DNA of 33,787 nucleotides from Irineochytrium annulatum (lineage: Eukaryota; Chytridiomycota; Chytridiomycetes; Chytridiales; Chytridiaceae): positions 1-33,787 of the forward strand of contig JADGJL010000190.1 in the NCBI GenBank assembly GCA_027600665.1, read 5' to 3'. The notes below the pieces were generated by a model. It saw only the letters and a list, made by a program, of their open reading frames with translations, made no database searches and had not been told where the DNA came from. This document shows positions 9,822 to 20,260 of this stretch, one piece after another. Positions within the stretch are counted from its first letter, which is position 1; the number at the start of each line of letters is the position of its first letter. The position numbers were made by a program, and so were the translations under genes.

Positions 9822-11359
9822 ATGGAGCAGTACCTCCGGGAGAACAAGGACTGGCTGAGCGATGATCGCATGCGGGCCATGTTTGCAAGCTTTAAAGAGC
9901 GCTCGGCGGACCCGGACCTGTTTGAGCAGAAGTTCGCTTTTTGGAGATCCTTAATCATCGAGTGCGCGAGGAACGGATTTCTGGGCAACCGCAGGCTTGT
10001 TTTCACTAAGGAGGATCTGGAGGTATGTCGCTGGTAGACTCTAAACGACGATAAATGGTTCCGTTCCAGGTGAAATTTAGGCGGAAAGGCGCAGTTCCTC
10101 TGGGTCTGCAGACGGTCCTTGAAGAGATGCAGCGGCGGGCGGATCTGGTGCCCGTGAGCGAGTTTGGGAAGAGCTCGTGGGGCAGGTGGCTGCTGTCAAT
10201 CGTGGCGTCCCCTATCACGGGGGCTGCATCAATACTTCCACAGCGGACCGCTCAGAAGACGTCGCTCGTACTTCAACGTCTTGCCATTGTACGTTCACCC
10301 ATTCTCTTTTGATTGTAACTATGTACTCAAGGGAGTTTCTGACGAGCTCGTGGACGAAGTTAGAAGGAGAATAACAAGCCTTCCTGACCGGATTGTGGAG
10401 TTTGATGAACTCCAAACCTTTTCTCTGCCTTCATTAGCCGGCGGCACTTTAGGTCGCGAGGATTTGGACCTTGTGATGAAGTATCTCGAAGACCATAAGC
10501 GCGCTGCCACGTACATGAACGTAAGCAAAGTACTAAATGGAGTTATTAAATTTATTTTTAGGCCGCATACTTCAACCCGGATCGAGCACCGTGCGTGTTT
10601 ACAGACACCGGTAAGCCGTTGTTCCTGATACACAAGCTAAATCAAACAGAGCGGCAAATCCTCAGCGTTAAGAAAAGCATCAAAAGTGTACGGAAATACG
10701 TCGAGGAACTGGAACGCAAAATTCAAGGGTTTGCTTTGCTTGGCATCATGGTATTATTAAAACAAACTAGGTCGAAGGATAACGCTCGGACCGCCGTGAA
10801 GGACAATGAGAAAAAAAAGGCTTTGTTCTTTCTTCGGCAGAAAAGTTATCTGAACGAAATGATGATGAAGCGACTCAACGCCCTCAACACTCTCGAAACG
10901 ATCATCGACTCCATCTCGTCCGCCCACACCGACGCGGATGTTTTGAGCTCGCTCGATGATGGCGCGAAGGCCTTAAAAACCATTATGAAGAACAACCGGA
11001 TTGCTGAGAAGCACACGGAGGTCATGGACTCGGTCTTCGACGCGTTGTCGGACTACACTGAGATTGAGCACGCAATGAAGAGCGGAAATGACTCCGTGTT
11101 GAGCCATATCACGGACGACGATGTTGAGGCGGAGCTGCAGGAGATCTTGCAGAAGGAGATCTTGCTCACCAACGAACGCGCGCAGAAGAGCAACGCAGCG
11201 CCACAGAAGAGCAACGCAGCGCCAGCAAAGGACGATGAAGTCGACGACCTTACTAGCGGGTTGCAGTCCCTCACCGTTGCAAATGGTGAGGTGACGACAA
11301 CTGCCAACGATCAAGTTGAAGTCGCGCAACCACGTAGCGAGCCAATATTAGCATCATAG
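9822..11359 (+). CDS. CHMP7: ESCRT-III related protein CHMP7/Chm7
   Basis: CHMP7 is an ESCRT-III family member that acts in endosomal sorting and nuclear-envelope surveillance. Exons: 9822-10022, 10070-10288, 10332-10520, 10562-10728, 10771-11359, giving about 454 residues, as in animal CHMP7. The N-terminal half (MEQYLRENKDWLSDDRMR, FWRSLIIECA, FRRKGAVPLGLQTVL, SWGRWLLSIVASPITGAAS) is the winged-helix-like CHMP7 part. The C-terminal half (from about residue 225) is a Snf7-type basic and coiled region with KALFFLRQKSYLNEMMMKRL, LETIIDSI, ALKTIMKNN and DAL..Y.EI. It ends in an acidic ITDDDVEAELQEIL helix. A 7-residue tandem repeat (QKSNAAP, twice) follows. The intron 10729-10770 is 42 nt and open in frame, so ORF callers would keep it. 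The stop lies 45 bp from the stop of convergent HUS1. Confidence 0.9.
11183..11224 (+). repeat. perfect 21-nt tandem duplication inside CHMP7
   Basis: Two adjacent identical 21-nt units (11183-11203 and 11204-11224) begin CAGAAGAGCAACGCAGCGCC and encode QKSNAAP twice. They sit in the low-complexity tail after the acidic ESCRT-III helix. Identity of the copies suggests a recent slippage duplication, and the reading frame is preserved. Confidence 0.9.
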
Positions 11360-11404
11360 ATTTATTCTTTATACGCGCTTTCGGGGGATGTCTTCGGTAA
11401 AAGT

Positions 11405-12568
11405 TTAGTCGTCAATTGCAGCAGGAGCTGTTTTCTTACAGTATGTAAATGTGCCTTGTTGTTCCATATTTGCACCTTCACCAATATATACATACATGAC
11501 CAGCCCGTAATTTTCGGATATGCCTTCGATTTTATCAGTTTTACTAAGCGTGACACAAAAGCATACAGCAAATTGTGTAGCTTGGTGTCAATAGGAAGCT
11601 GTATAGGAACTTCGTGAAGTCGCGAACGTCAATAAGTGTCTCCACGAACGCGGCCGGATTTCGGTTCATTGCGGGATTCTGTGCACTCTCGGCTTGTGTC
11701 GCATCTGTATGATAATCAGCCATTTATTCGCCGAAGCTTTGCTCGAACCGAGGTCGGGATTTGGAAGGTCTTTAAAGAAGGTTTCGATCTTGACGCCGGT
11801 GTCCTCTACGCTGATTGTAAAGTCTCCCTTAAGATTCGCGCTGACGATAAACCGCTTGTTGATGGACTTCATCTTTTCCACGACGTTTCTCATAGTCGAG
11901 TATGGAGGCAGAATAATGTGTATCTAAGTACATTGAGTCCAGATGGCGCTGCTTTGTTTTCTTCTGTACCTCAGGATCCGGTGGCGTCGGCTCTTGGAAA
12001 TCGGCCGTTTGTTGGCTTGTGAGCACGCGAACGGGGACGTCCTGCACCAGGCTGACATATTTTCCTGTCTTGCTCTGTGGCCTCGTGTAAAAGAAGGAAG
12101 TGGCTACGTCCCTTACCACATATTTAGTGTTAAAGGAAAGAAGCGGGAGTCCGTCGCGTTTTGTCAGCTTCATAAAAACCTCCCCCGTTTGTTGGAAAGA
12201 CTTTAGACACCGAGCTAGGACTTCACTAACGGTCTCCAACCAAATCTTCGCCCGCATCAGCATACTGCCACAACGACATAGTCAATGTCAAAGGACCTCC
12301 ACCTCGTTTGCATTCATGCTTTCGATCCTGTACTCGTCGAATAATGAATCAACGGCAATCTGCCCAAACACCTGAACGCCAACGTTCGGGTTGGAGGAGC
12401 CCATGATGAAGTAGACCTTGGTGGGGCTCAGGCGAAGGATCCAGCTCTTGCCGCACTTCTCCAGAGCCTGGCAGAACTCTGGGGGTAACCGCGATCAAAC
12501 CCCAAAAGACTACTCGAGCTCGTACTGGAGAAGACCATCTGGTTGGAAATCTTCGTGCGGAACCGCAT
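11405..12568 (-). CDS. HUS1: checkpoint clamp subunit Hus1
   Basis: Hus1 is one subunit of the Rad9-Hus1-Rad1 (9-1-1) sliding clamp, which is loaded at DNA damage and activates the ATR/Mec1 checkpoint. Exons in coding order: 12568-12526, 12478-12303, 12245-12117, 12074-11970, 11923-11749, 11704-11567, 11523-11405, giving 294 residues (human Hus1 280). Recognisable segments: MRFRTKISNQ at the start, LRLSPTKVYFIM, NEIWLETVSEVLARCLKS, KLTKRDGLPLLSF, the interdomain VQDVPVRVL and EPTPPDPE, STMRNVVEKMKSI, FFKDLPNP, LIDVRDFTKFLYS and the C-terminal ENYGLVMYVYIGEG strand. The intron 12075-12116 is 42 nt and open in frame. HUS1 is convergent with CHMP7. It is divergent from INTS8 with only 78 bp between start codons, which suggests a shared bidirectional promoter. 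Confidence 0.92.
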
Positions 12569-12646
12569 ATTGGGTGTGAGTTCTGAGTCGGTCAGATCTG
12601 TTCGAAAGCAAACCTGTCAAACACGCGAACTTCCCACCAAACTAAC
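12569..12646. promoter_or_regulatory. 78-bp bidirectional intergenic region, HUS1/INTS8
   Basis: Only 78 bases lie between the minus-strand HUS1 ATG and the plus-strand INTS8 ATG. Both promoters and both 5' UTRs must fit here or overlap the neighbouring gene. No TATA box is evident. The region is inferred to be a shared promoter from gene geometry alone. Confidence 0.5.
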
Positions 12647-15600
12647 ATGATGGATGCGTATTATTTTGTAGTAAACCCAAATGAGTTGGAGCCATATGTT
12701 AGTGTCTAGCGCGTATACCGCGATTTGATGAAGTCCAGGTGCAACAAGAGCTGCGCGCTGCAGGCGCGGCCAAGATCATGGCCTTGGCCAACGATCTGGT
12801 GAGTCGAGCCCAGCTTCCGGCCCCGCAGCCTCCGTCCGCATCTGGAGGCGAAAATTTTCCCATAAGCCAGCGCCAGGAGATTCATCTAGCTTTGGTTTCC
12901 AAGGTGGGCCGTGCATTTCGGAGTTCACGTTATTGAGGACTACCAATTTAGATCATACGATGCTGCGATCTTACCTTTCAAGAAATAACGAGCAACTTTC
13001 CGTCGTCCGCCGTTGGGTTCATTCTCTTGAACCTCATCGCTTCGTTCCCGTAAGTTGACAAGTTGCGAAATCCTATAACCACTCGTATTTTTAACCACTC
13101 GTACTTTTAGTCACTTATGCAAAAATATGAACAACTGGAACAGAAGCCCAATTCTTTACTATCATCGTTGTCTCCTACGAAAGGTGATAGCTTCGGAAGT
13201 AACGGCTGCGGCTGCATCAGCGGGTTTTGTCGAAGCGGTCCTCCGAAACCTTCAAGTTCGCCGCTTTCATTTATCGAGCCTACCTGACGCTTGCAGGATG
13301 CTCATGTGAACGGAGTATCGATTGCCATCTTTAAAGCGCAGCTCGTGTTCGAGCTTGCCGAGTACTATTTCATGGTAGACGAGTACGGTCAATGTCTCAA
13401 GCATCTGGCAAGTGGTAATCCTGCCGGGGTACAGCCGATCTCCGAATTGGACAAGCGTTCATGGTGGGGGACTTTGTTTTTTGTTACGACGTGACTTAAG
13501 CACGGATATCAGGACGGTTGATTTGAAGAAGTGGGAGGCGATGTTGAAGACATGCCAGCTGATAATGAAACCTGCTGCTACGGAGAACCGGATAGGCCAT
13601 GTAAATGGGGATATGATGGAAGACTTGTCCCAAATATCATCAAGCTTGTTGCATTTTCGAGAAAGGAGGACGCTTACAAATGAGGACCTAGTTCGTCTCG
13701 TCATTACCGGCGACACGCGCAATTTGGACCAAATCAAACGCGAAGTTTCTGGATCTGAGGCTGAAGTCCGACTGTGTTTTTTGGAAGGCCTCGCTCAAGC
13801 CTCAAAAGGACTACGTAAGAAGCGGGCACCTTTCGTAGTCACCGTTAAAAGTCGAATAAGGTGCGATGCTTTCTTGCATTCCCATTTCGGTCGCGACGCA
13901 ATTCCGGTCTTGCCCGCCGTCTCTATTTACCGACCTATGGGACCTATATCGGAGGGTGCGCCCGCCAGACGATTCGAAGACCAGTGAAAAGATGACACAG
14001 TATCTGTTACATATTCTTCCTGAACGAAACGAAGCCTGGGAAGCTGTAGCCGATGGTAATATCGCGGCTCGCAGTCATTTGCTGAAAGCTCTATAGACGG
14101 TTTGCAACGGAGAGCTTTTGAGACTGATACCCAACGAAAGATGGCCTTATGGCGGGATGCGCAGGTTACCATTCGCATCCACCGATGTGGTCAGTACTAA
14201 TGCTATAATTAGACCAAGCACATGAGCTATCGATTATCTCCTGACTGCACCGTAATCTGACTAACGGCAAAATGGCCTTTTAACCTGTTTACTAGAAATT
14301 CGATCTTGACCGAAAACTTTTCACCCGCATTTTGTCCAGCGACCTACAAATACTGGAGCCGTTATTTCAAGCGGTAAACACCTAAACCTTGCCACATCTA
14401 ACCTTCGGTAGAATCCGACGTATTTCAGCAAATCGTTCATTCAACGCGCATTATCGCTGTGTGAAAATGTTCTCCTGCTTGGATTCGGCGGGTGTCTTGC
14501 TGACTCATTGCTGTAGAATCAGTTTGACGCTGCTCAGAAGTTCACCGTTTTTGTGGCAAAAGCTTCCGAGGTATTGCCTGCCGACGAGCAATACTGCATC
14601 TCCTTGTTGCTGGTTATTTCCGCCACTTCCGAGCGGGCTGCGGAGACGGCCGCATACATTGCCCCGAAAATCAGAGACTCGTTTATTCATTCCCGTAAAG
14701 TTTGTGTTGTTTGCACTTTACAATACTAAGTTAAGCGATGCAGATAAGTTTAGACATACGGACAATGGTAAGAACAAGTGAGTTGCCTTTGGACTAATAA
14801 GGTCATAGAAGTTGATATCAAGCTTTTGTATTCACCGACACAGCGTTATCTTCAAGGATATGTTGAAGGAGTGTTCTGAGTACGTTAAAGCTTTGCTACA
14901 CACCACTTCTCAGGACTTTGGTGGGGTTAAACGAGAAAAATAACATACTAAAAGTAATAATCTAGAGACTCCGCATGAAGCGATTATATTTTACAACTTC
15001 TTATTTTATTCCCACATTCTGGTAGAGAGCATGGTTACCGTAGAGGCGGCCACTGCATTCCGATTCGGTATGCATTTATGAAGGTCGTTTACATGTCTGA
15101 GTTCCTCACAAGCCGGGACAAAGGAGTTTGTGCCAGACGATATTGACCTGCAAAGGGCTCTTGAGATGAGAAAGTTTGCGTATATGTTTGCGCAGCTCCT
15201 TGGCTTTGATCGAACTCGGGTATGCACGTCGAGGTTTCTTTCTCATCTGATTCGCAGCAGCTGCATGGCTTGATCGCAGACACGCTAACGGCGCGGAGAA
15301 CTGAGGGCCTAGTTAGATATGTCGTGGGATTGCTTGGAGGTGTACTCAGCTTCTATCAGTCCGACCAGATGAGGGCATATTTGTACCGTTACCCATTTCC
15401 TTAACACTTTTGATAGCTGAATTTGGAATTCTTTGGAGGAATTTCCGCCATAAGCAGCAACTTTGCCATAGCATCATCATCGGCATTCGAACAGAGGTTT
15501 GTTTTCCTTCGATGGCGTGGCGACTTACGACCATAACAGCGCCGCTAAAACGATTCAAGCGTTACAAGAGTCTGGCGGGTATAACGAGACCTATAAGTCG

Positions 15601-16272
15601 ACGGAGACCGTCAGTGACAACGTCCTGGCATTCCTGCGGCTGCTCCTAGAGAGAGAGTTGACTATCAATCGGAAAGACTGGGTGTTGTTTTGTCTCGCCG
15701 ACATTTACTACGCAAGTCGCGAGTTTGACAAGGCTTCGAGCTGCTACTTTGAAGGGATCGCGTTGCGATCGTATAATTTTTCCATCGAGTCGAACCTCAG
15801 GTCAATACTTGACAACCCACGAATCTTGTGCAGAATCTTGTTCAGCTTCGAAGCGGACAGCGACAAGAGCAGTGTCGCGATTGCTTTCTTATCCCAGCAT
15901 AACTGTATGAGATTGTACGATCAGCGGGTCGCGATACGCGCTTTGGAGCGGCTCATGGATGAAGTCTCGAAAGAACTAAAGGGCGATGGGCGAGTGTTTT
16001 CTAAATACGAGTTCATTCGGGAAGTGAGATTTCACGAGTATCTCCTTTGTAAGTTGACTTCGTGCCCGGTCGAACCTAATGTCTGTATGCAAGATTTGTA
16101 TCGAAAACGTGACAAGGAGGAGGCCTGTAAAGACATTGTGCGGCTCATCGGGAGGACAGAGCTCTGCAGAGGAGTGCCATTTTCAAAAAGTGCCGTGTAT
16201 ATAAGCAACCAGAACAAGCGGGTGTTCAAAGAGATCTCTGAGTCAAGAATGAAGCGAGTTTTGAGTACGTAA
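12647..16272 (+). CDS. INTS8: Integrator complex subunit 8-like protein
   Basis: INTS8 is a TPR-like helical subunit of Integrator, the RNA polymerase II-associated complex that cleaves nascent snRNA and other transcripts and recruits PP2A. The exons I trust are 12647-12697, 12739-12903, 12952-13049, 13111-13255, 13297-13463 and from 13513 to about 13815. Later pieces are about 14295-14372, 14520-14695, 15115-15219 and 15250-15395. The last exon runs from about 15500 to 16272. The C-terminus is most telling. INRKDWVLFCLADIYYASRE aligns with the animal INTS8 segment INPNNHSWLIIQADIYFATN, and VRLIGRTELCRG followed by NQNKRVFKEI matches the family's IKAIGQTELNAS and RRKKKFLQAM. FDAAQKFTVFVAKASEVL fits the DFSHAKQLFAACLELV repeat, and the N-terminal FELAEYYFMVDEYGQCLKHL fits an INTS8 TPR. 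Exons between 13815 and 15500 are uncertain. Alternative: another TPR protein, but the C-terminal match argues for INTS8. Confidence 0.72.
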
Positions 16273-16365
16273 TGAAAGTGAATCTATTAGCTATGTTCTT
16301 TGGGGCGCTTGGCGTAAAACTTTAGCGTGCGATGTAAACAGCAAAGGCAGTAAATTATTAATTAA

Positions 16366-18528
16366 TCACGTAGTCTTATTAGTTTTGTCGATAATGCCCA
16401 TGTCCGTCATCAACTCGTCCAGCGCGCTCATGCTCCCAGCCACCTCGTCCTCCAGCGCGTTCAAATCGGCCCCGTTCGACGATTCCACACCGGAAAGCGC
16501 CTTTGCAAGCTCCTCTGCGTTTCCTTGTGGGTTACCACTCGCGGTTTCCGACGGGTAACCGCGGACGGCGGCGGGGCAGACAGGGAAGGCGTCAGTGTCT
16601 GCACGGAACTGGCGGGAATGAGAGCTTCGGTCGTGATAAATGAGTTCCGCTGACTCGGCGGGAGCGGCGGCGGGGGCCGGCTCGGACGCGCAGATGTCGG
16701 GGTCGCCTCTGCTGTAATGGCCGTCGCCTTTGCCGTAGTTGAGATGGAGAGATTCGGGGGAGGGGTGCTGGAGACAGCGCGCTTTCGCGGCGGAAGGGAC
16801 GGGATGCCGTTCGGCTGCACTTTCACTGGAACCGAAAAACAGAAACTGTAAAGTCGCCCGCACGCGTAGCATTGACGCACCTTTATTAAAGTAAACGCCA
16901 GAGGAGTTGCCAGCAACGGAGACGGTGACGCCTTCCGCCGAGCCATCAAGGCCGCCGCGGAACAAGAATGTCGCATAACGAGCGTCGAATTGGCGGAATG
17001 TGGGCCGAAGGTTGTGAATGCTAACCGCAAAAACATCTAAAAAAGAATAAGCTTTCCACCAAGAAATTGACAGCATACCGGTGACTGTGGGATGCAAGAT
17101 GGCAGGGTCGGACTGGCGCGCACCCGGCGTCACGACGCTAGCATACAGTTTCGTGTCATCCGCGGTCAGTTTAAACCCAATCGCCGGTGCGATTGATGAC
17201 ACAAAAAAGCCCGTATACATGAAGAGCGACCGCCCCAGTGTTCCCGTCTGCGCAGAAATGCCGTTGCTCTCGGTTGTGGCCAAAACGTACTTCTCCATCT
17301 TCGCCGACCAAGGTAACGGCATGTGGCCCAGCAGGAAGTCGGCGACCACGTTCGATATCGACATAGGTAAATGCGTTGCCCTCATGCCCTTGCCGAAACT
17401 GCGTGCGCTCGCCATAACAACGACCCCGAAGTTGTCGTCAGGGAACATAGTAACCTCGACGGTCCCGCTACCGGTCCCGAATCCGATGCGTCGACGAGAC
17501 TGGCGAGAATGTTAGACGGCCGATTGTGGAAAGTACAAGGACTGTACCCGATAGACCGAGTTCGTAAAGCCGCCTTTTCCCACCGTGTACGCTTTCACCT
17601 CGTCCTCCGCAAGAATGGCATCCACCAGCGGTTCGCGAACCCCAACGGGATCCGTTAACTGCGCAAACGTCGTTGACTTCACGCATCCCCACGTGCCGTC
17701 CAGGAGCGAGCAGACAAGTCTCGCCAGATCCCGCGCCGTGGACGTGATCCCCGTGGACGTGTCCTCCTTCCCTTCAGCGATAACACCCGACCGCGGCGAG
17801 GCCCCAATCCTGGACCATACACGATCGTGCAACATCTCTTCCACCGACTGCCCGTTTTGCAGCCTCGACGCGATTTGCGACGCGATGGACGTGTTCAACG
17901 ACGATCGGCAGTAGGTGTTGCGGTACTCCGGGCACTCGTCGGCAGGTATGGCGCTGATAGCCGAGGGGATCATGTTGAGGGGCAGCTCTGAGGCGATTAT
18001 CGCCATTAGGGAGGTGCTGGTGGACGGTATGCCGGACCTATGCGACAACAAATCGGAGACGGTTGTCGTGGCCGTCAGAAACGGGGCGATCGGGTGTGTG
18101 AAACTCGGAAGGATTGATGCCACGGGTGTCTCGAGACTCGCAGACGAGTCCTCCACCATCGTCCCAAGCATGAGCGAGATAATGCCGTCCCCCGCGCAAT
18201 TCAGCTGGAATGGCGTGTCCGCGTCGACGGGGGCCTCCCTCCCCGTCTTCCCAAACCAGCTCTCCTGCCGCCTCAGCTCGGGCGCGCCACCCCCTATAGC
18301 CCTCTGCGGGCTCGTTGCCACGGGAGAGCCGCCGATGTCGCAGCTGCCGTCGAAGGTGCAGACGCCGAATCCCTTTGCATACACGATTCGGCCGTTCAAC
18401 ACGACTGCAACTGCGACGCCGGGAACTTTGAAGTCCTCCAAACTAGACTTGCAGTGGTCGTCCAGGTAGACCAGGCGTTTGTCTGGGGCGGCGGCCCTGA
18501 GATCGCGATCGGGGTCGTTCGTGGCCAT
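16366..18528 (-). CDS. class-C beta-lactamase-fold (LACTB-like) protein lacking the SxxK serine
   Basis: The protein belongs to the serine beta-lactamase/D-Ala carboxypeptidase family. Start ATG 18528 (an in-frame ATG at 18585 is also possible). Exons 18528-17548, 17499-17079, 17036-16881, then a C-terminal part to 16366. LEDFKVPGVAVAVVLNGRIV and YAKGFG form the typical N-terminal strands. ETPVASILPSF and TVSDLLSHRSGIPSTS follow. VEEMLHDRVWSRIGA and MFPDDNFGVVVMA fit later family segments. Where SxxK is expected (after DTPFQ) the sequence is LNCAGDGIISLM, with neither Ser nor Lys. A Y-x-N candidate (YRN) and KGG in place of the HTG/KTG box remain. It is probably non-catalytic. A proline-rich, then acidic tail follows. 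Splicing 16880-16826 and 16552-16515 (93 nt together) gives one consistent tail; leaving both unspliced gives another. No signal peptide is obvious. Confidence 0.75.
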
Positions 18529-18949
18529 GAGGATGGAGACCGGGGGACAGTTGGTGGGAGCTCGTTCTGTAGCGGGATGCTGCACGAATGTTCAGGATGC
18601 CCGTAGGGTGGCCCGTTTAGCTATTCGAACTCCGCGGATCGTCAATTTTTCACATCACTTCCTCGAACTCAACAATGACGTAGTGGGGTTTGAAGCCGTG
18701 AAGAACAAGCCGCAGGCTGTAACAATATACAGATAGTCGGAACAGCGTCAAAGCATCCCTTGGATCGTCGTTGTACAAATCCGACTGCGAGTTAGTAATT
18801 CAATGCGCGGGCGCCAAATGGAAGTGGAGACGGAAGGGTATAACTAGCAGAAATTAGAGAACGAGAAGGTTTGCGTAGCAGAAGTACAGCGGGCGCGCTT
18901 CACAAAGAAAAGAAAGAATGGAGCTACGTTTACGAAGGATACAGTAAGA
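18529..18949. other. spacer upstream of the hydrolase
   Basis: About 420 bases lie between the hydrolase start and the 3' end of the inverted secreted-protein pseudogene. Plus-strand open frames here are largely continuations of frames antisense to the hydrolase. I see no independent gene. The region should contain the hydrolase promoter. Confidence 0.45.
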
Positions 18950-19700
18950 ACCAGATAGCAAGGCTGCAAACTCATCAGGTCGAGCAGCGTCAATGACGAA
19001 CGCGTCATTAGTTGGACCTCGGTTGGCTACCGAATATCTGAATGTCACGCTAGCGCCAGCCTGCGCCGACGTCGTGGTCCCGTGTAGCTGCACGGAAGAG
19101 CCAACACGAGCGCGCCACCGTATACGGCATGTTGTCCTTCAACGCCACCGTGATCGTGTTGCCCGCCACAATAAGCGGCGCCGCTGTAGCTCACCGGTGC
19201 GCCGTTCTGCGTGACGGTAGCCACGTTGCTGGGGAGGCCGCACTCGGCCATGGGCAGATGCACGGCAACGGAGGGACAGGCTGCATCGGCGGGGACGTTC
19301 ATGGCGATGACGGAGACCGTTAGGGAAAGCTGCGTCTTGAGGTGGCCGTCGGCGCTACACCAGCAGGCGGGTTGGTAGCCGGACGACGTGAAGGTGCCAA
19401 TGACGGTCCCGAGGCCAATGCTGGTGAGGAGGCGAAGAAGAACGTTTACCACTAACAGGGACGACCGCACCGGTGGTAGGGTCCGTGACGGTGCCAGTGG
19501 CGCTCAAGGCGTAGCCGCTCAGGAAGGTCCTGATTGCCACATCGCAGCCGAAGCGTTCTATGGTAAATCTGGCGTCGGATGAAGGAATTACAGAAAGGCA
19601 CGCGTTCAAGAAGCTGAATATATGCGAGGGCAACAAGAAGCAACTCACGCCATCGTCGACCATCAGCAGCGTAACCATGTTTGCCGACGCTATCGCTGTG
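18950..19700 (-). pseudogene. inverted, truncated and frameshifted copy of the secreted protein at 20261-21682
   Basis: Minus-strand segments match the plus-strand gene at 20261 in order. ANMVTLLMVDDG corresponds to GNMVTLQTVDDG, and an intron starting GTGAGT sits at exactly the same place. VTDPTTGAVVPVSG corresponds to VADPVTGAMVPVTG. LPMAECGLP..VATVTQNGAPV corresponds to MPMGECGLP..LVTVTYNGAPV. ALPCSYTG corresponds to DIPCSYTD, and TNDAFVID to VNAMFVID. The first exon with the signal peptide is missing. The Ala/Pro/Thr linker of about 135 residues is absent. A stretch of about 45 nt around 19130-19180 is read in a shifted frame (ALIVAGNTITVALKDNMPY in the ancestral frame). The frame shifts again after CSYTG, and the original stop is lost. 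I judge it non-functional. Confidence 0.72.
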
Positions 19701-20260
19701 TAGTATCTCGGGTTGTCTAGTAAAATTATGTTTACATGTGTCGGCTTACGATGAGGCGCTCTATGATTGTCTGCGTGTGCTTTGCTTCCCTCCATTACGA
19801 AAGACGATGGGGACAAGACGTGCTCGAGTTGAAATCGTCAGAGAGGAGTTAGCAGTGAACTAAATATGGGTAATAAAGAAAAAAAGGAATCATTTTGCAC
19901 AAGGCACAAAGCATGAAAAGGCACCCGCCATATATTTGCAAATGTGTAAAGGTGCGGGGACCGGAAGTAGGTCGTGATGGGCCTATGGAGAGATGATAAT
20001 GAGGAAGGAGAACATATCGTCGTCGACGGTCTCGGTCATCCGTCTTGTGTAAATATCCTTCAACGCAGCGAAAATGTCAGGAGTTGCGTGAAATGACGGG
20101 CAAGGAGGCTTTCGAACCTGCAACAGTTTAAGCTCTGCCTTGAAACCGGTCGGAGTCGGTGTGGAAGGGCGGAACTGTCTCAAGAACTTCCCCAGTCAGC
20201 TCTTCCAACGCGATACTTTAAGCTCTGCATCTTCCAACCCACCATCTTTACCCGCCAACA
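19701..20260. other. spacer and promoter side of the secreted-protein gene
   Basis: This region separates the head-to-head pseudogene and intact copy. A 66-codon minus-strand frame (20183-19983) ends DIFAALKDIYTRRMTETVDD then a short hydrophobic tail. It looks more protein-like than its neighbours but has no family I recognise and no splice partner, so I do not call it. The last 60 bases before 20261 are pyrimidine-rich, as expected of a leader. Confidence 0.4.

Noticed and set aside
17585..18469. Plus-strand frames of 109 and 184 codons antisense to the beta-lactamase-fold gene
   Set aside because: The minus-strand protein family match accounts for the region; the plus frames have no motif.
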